Source: Coptis chinensis
Taxonomy: Eukaryota; Streptophyta; Magnoliopsida; Ranunculales; Ranunculaceae
Assembly: GCA_015680905.1 (NCBI GenBank)
Contig: CM027378.1
Location: 81,249,501 to 81,313,500, forward strand
Direction of reading: 5' to 3'
DNA length: 64,000 bases
The notes below the pieces were generated by a model. It was not told the origin of the DNA. It saw only the letters and a program-made list of their open reading frames with translations, and searched no databases. Below are positions 62,373 through 64,000 of the stretch, piece after piece. A program made the translations under genes and the position numbers. The stretch's first letter is position 1, and each line of letters begins with the position of its first letter.

Positions 62373-63600
62373 TTATCTAACATATGTATAAACATGCAGT
62401 TTATCATATATCAACAACCGAAATAGTTGTGGATCATTCCATAAATAAATATCACAGAAAACATATCCAAACACAATCAAGCACCAAGATTTCCTATGAT
62501 GCAACCTAGTGAAATGAAAGCGAAGTCGGATAACCCTATAACGTAACCTAGCATGCACCTTCTTTTTCATTTTTGAACGAGAGGGTGTTCTAGTGAATAA
62601 GTGTGGAAAAGTGAATGGTTGTGGAGAATATGGTGGATATGGATAAATTGTAGAAGGAAAGCATGTAAACAATGAGGATGTGGGTTTAGCACAAAACTCA
62701 TTCATGGTGTAGGTAGGGACTGTTTCAAGTCTGAAAATGAAGGTGTCAAATGCTTTGTTCTTCTGAAGTATTTGTTTACTAGGTGGATTTAAAAAATTAT
62801 GAAGCATAGAAGAAACAAAAGGATCGAGTGCAAACTCGAGATCCCTTTGAAAGGGTGGAAAGAGGGGAGTCGAGCTGGATGTTGTGCAAAGTTGTTCTTG
62901 ATTGGGTGAATCATCACCTGCTCTAAGAAACTCATCGAATTCCTCATCTAGATTGGTCATATCCACGTTACTATGATAGTCCTCTATATCTTTGAGAAAG
63001 TCATCTATGTCATCCTCATCCGTAATATGTGTATCGACTAGTGTAGGGATGAAAATGTTGGAGTCTGAACTTCCAAAGGAAAGAAATTTGGGCATATGAT
63101 TATCAGGGAACGTGTTGTTGAAATAATCTCGAGCAAAGCTCTCGATCATGCTAACCTCTCCATCTATAGACGAATCTGGTAAATGTGTCTTTGTTTTAAA
63201 AACATTTACTTCAACAGCAAGATGGCCAAAAGACATGGACATCGAACCATCACGGCAATTAATGAGCGCATTGGTAGTTGCCAGGAAAAGACGCCCTAAG
63301 ATGATCGGGACAGAGTCGTTAGCGACTTCTGTATCGAGGATGACAAAATCAGCCGGATAGTAAAAATCCTAAACTTTTACCAACACATTTTCGACCACAC
63401 CCTTAGGATACTTAATAGACCGATCAGCTAATTGCAACGTCATTTTAGTGGGTTGCATCTCGTCTAGACCTATTTGTCTATACAAATAAAACGGGAGTAA
63501 GTTAACACTAGCCCCCAGGTCTAATAACGCGGTCGTCGTATAAGAATCTCCTAAGGTGCATTGTACAGTAGGACGACTAGGATCCTTGTACTTAACAATT
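62373..63600 (-). pseudogene. Athila-B protease and following linker
   Basis: About 63545-63190 reads LLDLGASVNLLPFYLYRQIG (active-site DLGA), MTLQLADRSIKYPKG, a TAG after LVKV, FYYPADFVILDTE, VPIILGRLFLATTNALINCR, MSMSFGHLAVEVNVF. The frame 63242-62373 then runs on with an acidic linker (DDIDDFLKDIEDYHS) toward the expected RT, which is missing. It is homologous to 30500-31030 of Athila-A. Confidence 0.82.
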
Positions 63601-64000
63601 CAATTATGTTCAGATAGAGTTGGGAATTGTTAAAAAAAGCGTCTTTTGGTATATTGGTCTTACGCCTAGTAGTACACAACTCCTTAAGAAACTTAGCATG
63701 GTGTGGTAGCTTTTTAATAGCTTCAAGGAAGGGAAGGTTTATAGTTAGATTCTTGAAAACGTCCCTAATCTCCTCATAATTAGTATCCCTAGTTAACACG
63801 GCTAATTTTTGTGGAAACGGTGGTTTCGCTATATTTAGCAATGGTATCACCCGGATGTTTAACCGTGGCTTTCTGTTTCTTAGGTTGTGTTGTAACGGTA
63901 CCTCTACAAAGGGTAGACTCTTGAGTTTCTATTTCGGGTATCTAGTAAAATAGCGGTGTAGGGGCTCTTGGTGGGGTAACTATAGGCATAGTTACTTTGT
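63551..64000 (-). pseudogene. Athila-B gag C-terminus/gag-pol junction, continues beyond the window
   Basis: The frame 63850-63551 contains YEEIRDVFKNLTINLPFLEA and LPHHAKFLKELCTTRRK, as in 31358-30909 of Athila-A. Upstream, frames change before the window edge. Confidence 0.78.

Larger units (their letters stand above)
54873..64000 (-). mobile_element. Second Athila-lineage element (Athila-B), 5' part beyond the window
   Basis: The 3' LTR is at 54873-56553, followed rightward by a 3' region homologous to that of Athila-A, two ORFs (58341-59269, 60091-61231), a non-coding stretch with a large palindrome, and the protease/gag end (62373-64000). Reverse transcriptase, RNase H and integrase are absent between protease and the two ORFs, so the element is internally deleted or rearranged. 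Confidence 0.8.

Overview
The window is nuclear DNA of a plant, most likely a eudicot. It holds fragments of plant genes with GT-AG introns, plant telo-box motifs, and the plant-specific Tat and Athila lineages of Ty3/gypsy retrotransposons. It contains no bacterial operon, no rRNA, no tRNA that I can recognise and no complete intact host gene. Almost everything is transposable-element DNA, stacked by nested insertion.

Layout. 1-2060: decayed multi-exon Transposase_24 (Ptta/En-Spm) gene, minus strand. 2340-3992: AT-rich DNA without a gene. 3993-4448 and 15653-15835: two halves of a Ty1/copia fragment, split by a young Tat-type element (4449-15652, here Tat-C) with 482-bp LTRs and a CTATT target duplication. 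Tat-C has broken gag and pol, an 85-bp hairpin satellite, and two captured host gene pieces, an XRN exoribonuclease (sense) and a DnaJ protein (antisense). 16058-16191: a lone first exon of a WD-repeat-like host gene with telo-boxes upstream. 17412-17744: a small inverted-repeat element (MITE). 18291-44790: a 26.5-kb Tat element (Tat-A, minus strand) with antisense spliced genes of the Transposase_28 type in its 3' region, interrupted by a 13.9-kb Athila element (22239-36115, Athila-A). 44826-50207: a non-autonomous CACTA element carrying pieces of three host genes (a GRP23-like PPR protein, phosphomannose isomerase, DXP synthase). 50355-50895: a GNAT acetyltransferase gene with two lesions. 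51423-54725: a deletion derivative of a second Tat family (Tat-B), joined through a shared LTR to a truncated third copy. 54873-64000: 3' LTR, two tandem ORFs and the gag/protease end of a second Athila element (Athila-B), running off the window.

How the parts relate. The three Tat elements share a primer-binding site (TTGGCGCCGTCTG[T/C]GG), a dual RNase H where pol survives, a tandem hairpin array downstream of pol where the 3' region survives, a hairpin directly before the polypurine tract, and a hairpin after a TACGTAGGCA-like motif in the LTR. These recurring folds, built from different bases in different families, are the least explained signals here. The gene-capturing elements (Tat-C and the CACTA) are the most interesting loci. 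Nearly all coding regions carry stops and frameshifts, so I treat them as pseudogenes; some of the indels could be assembly error.
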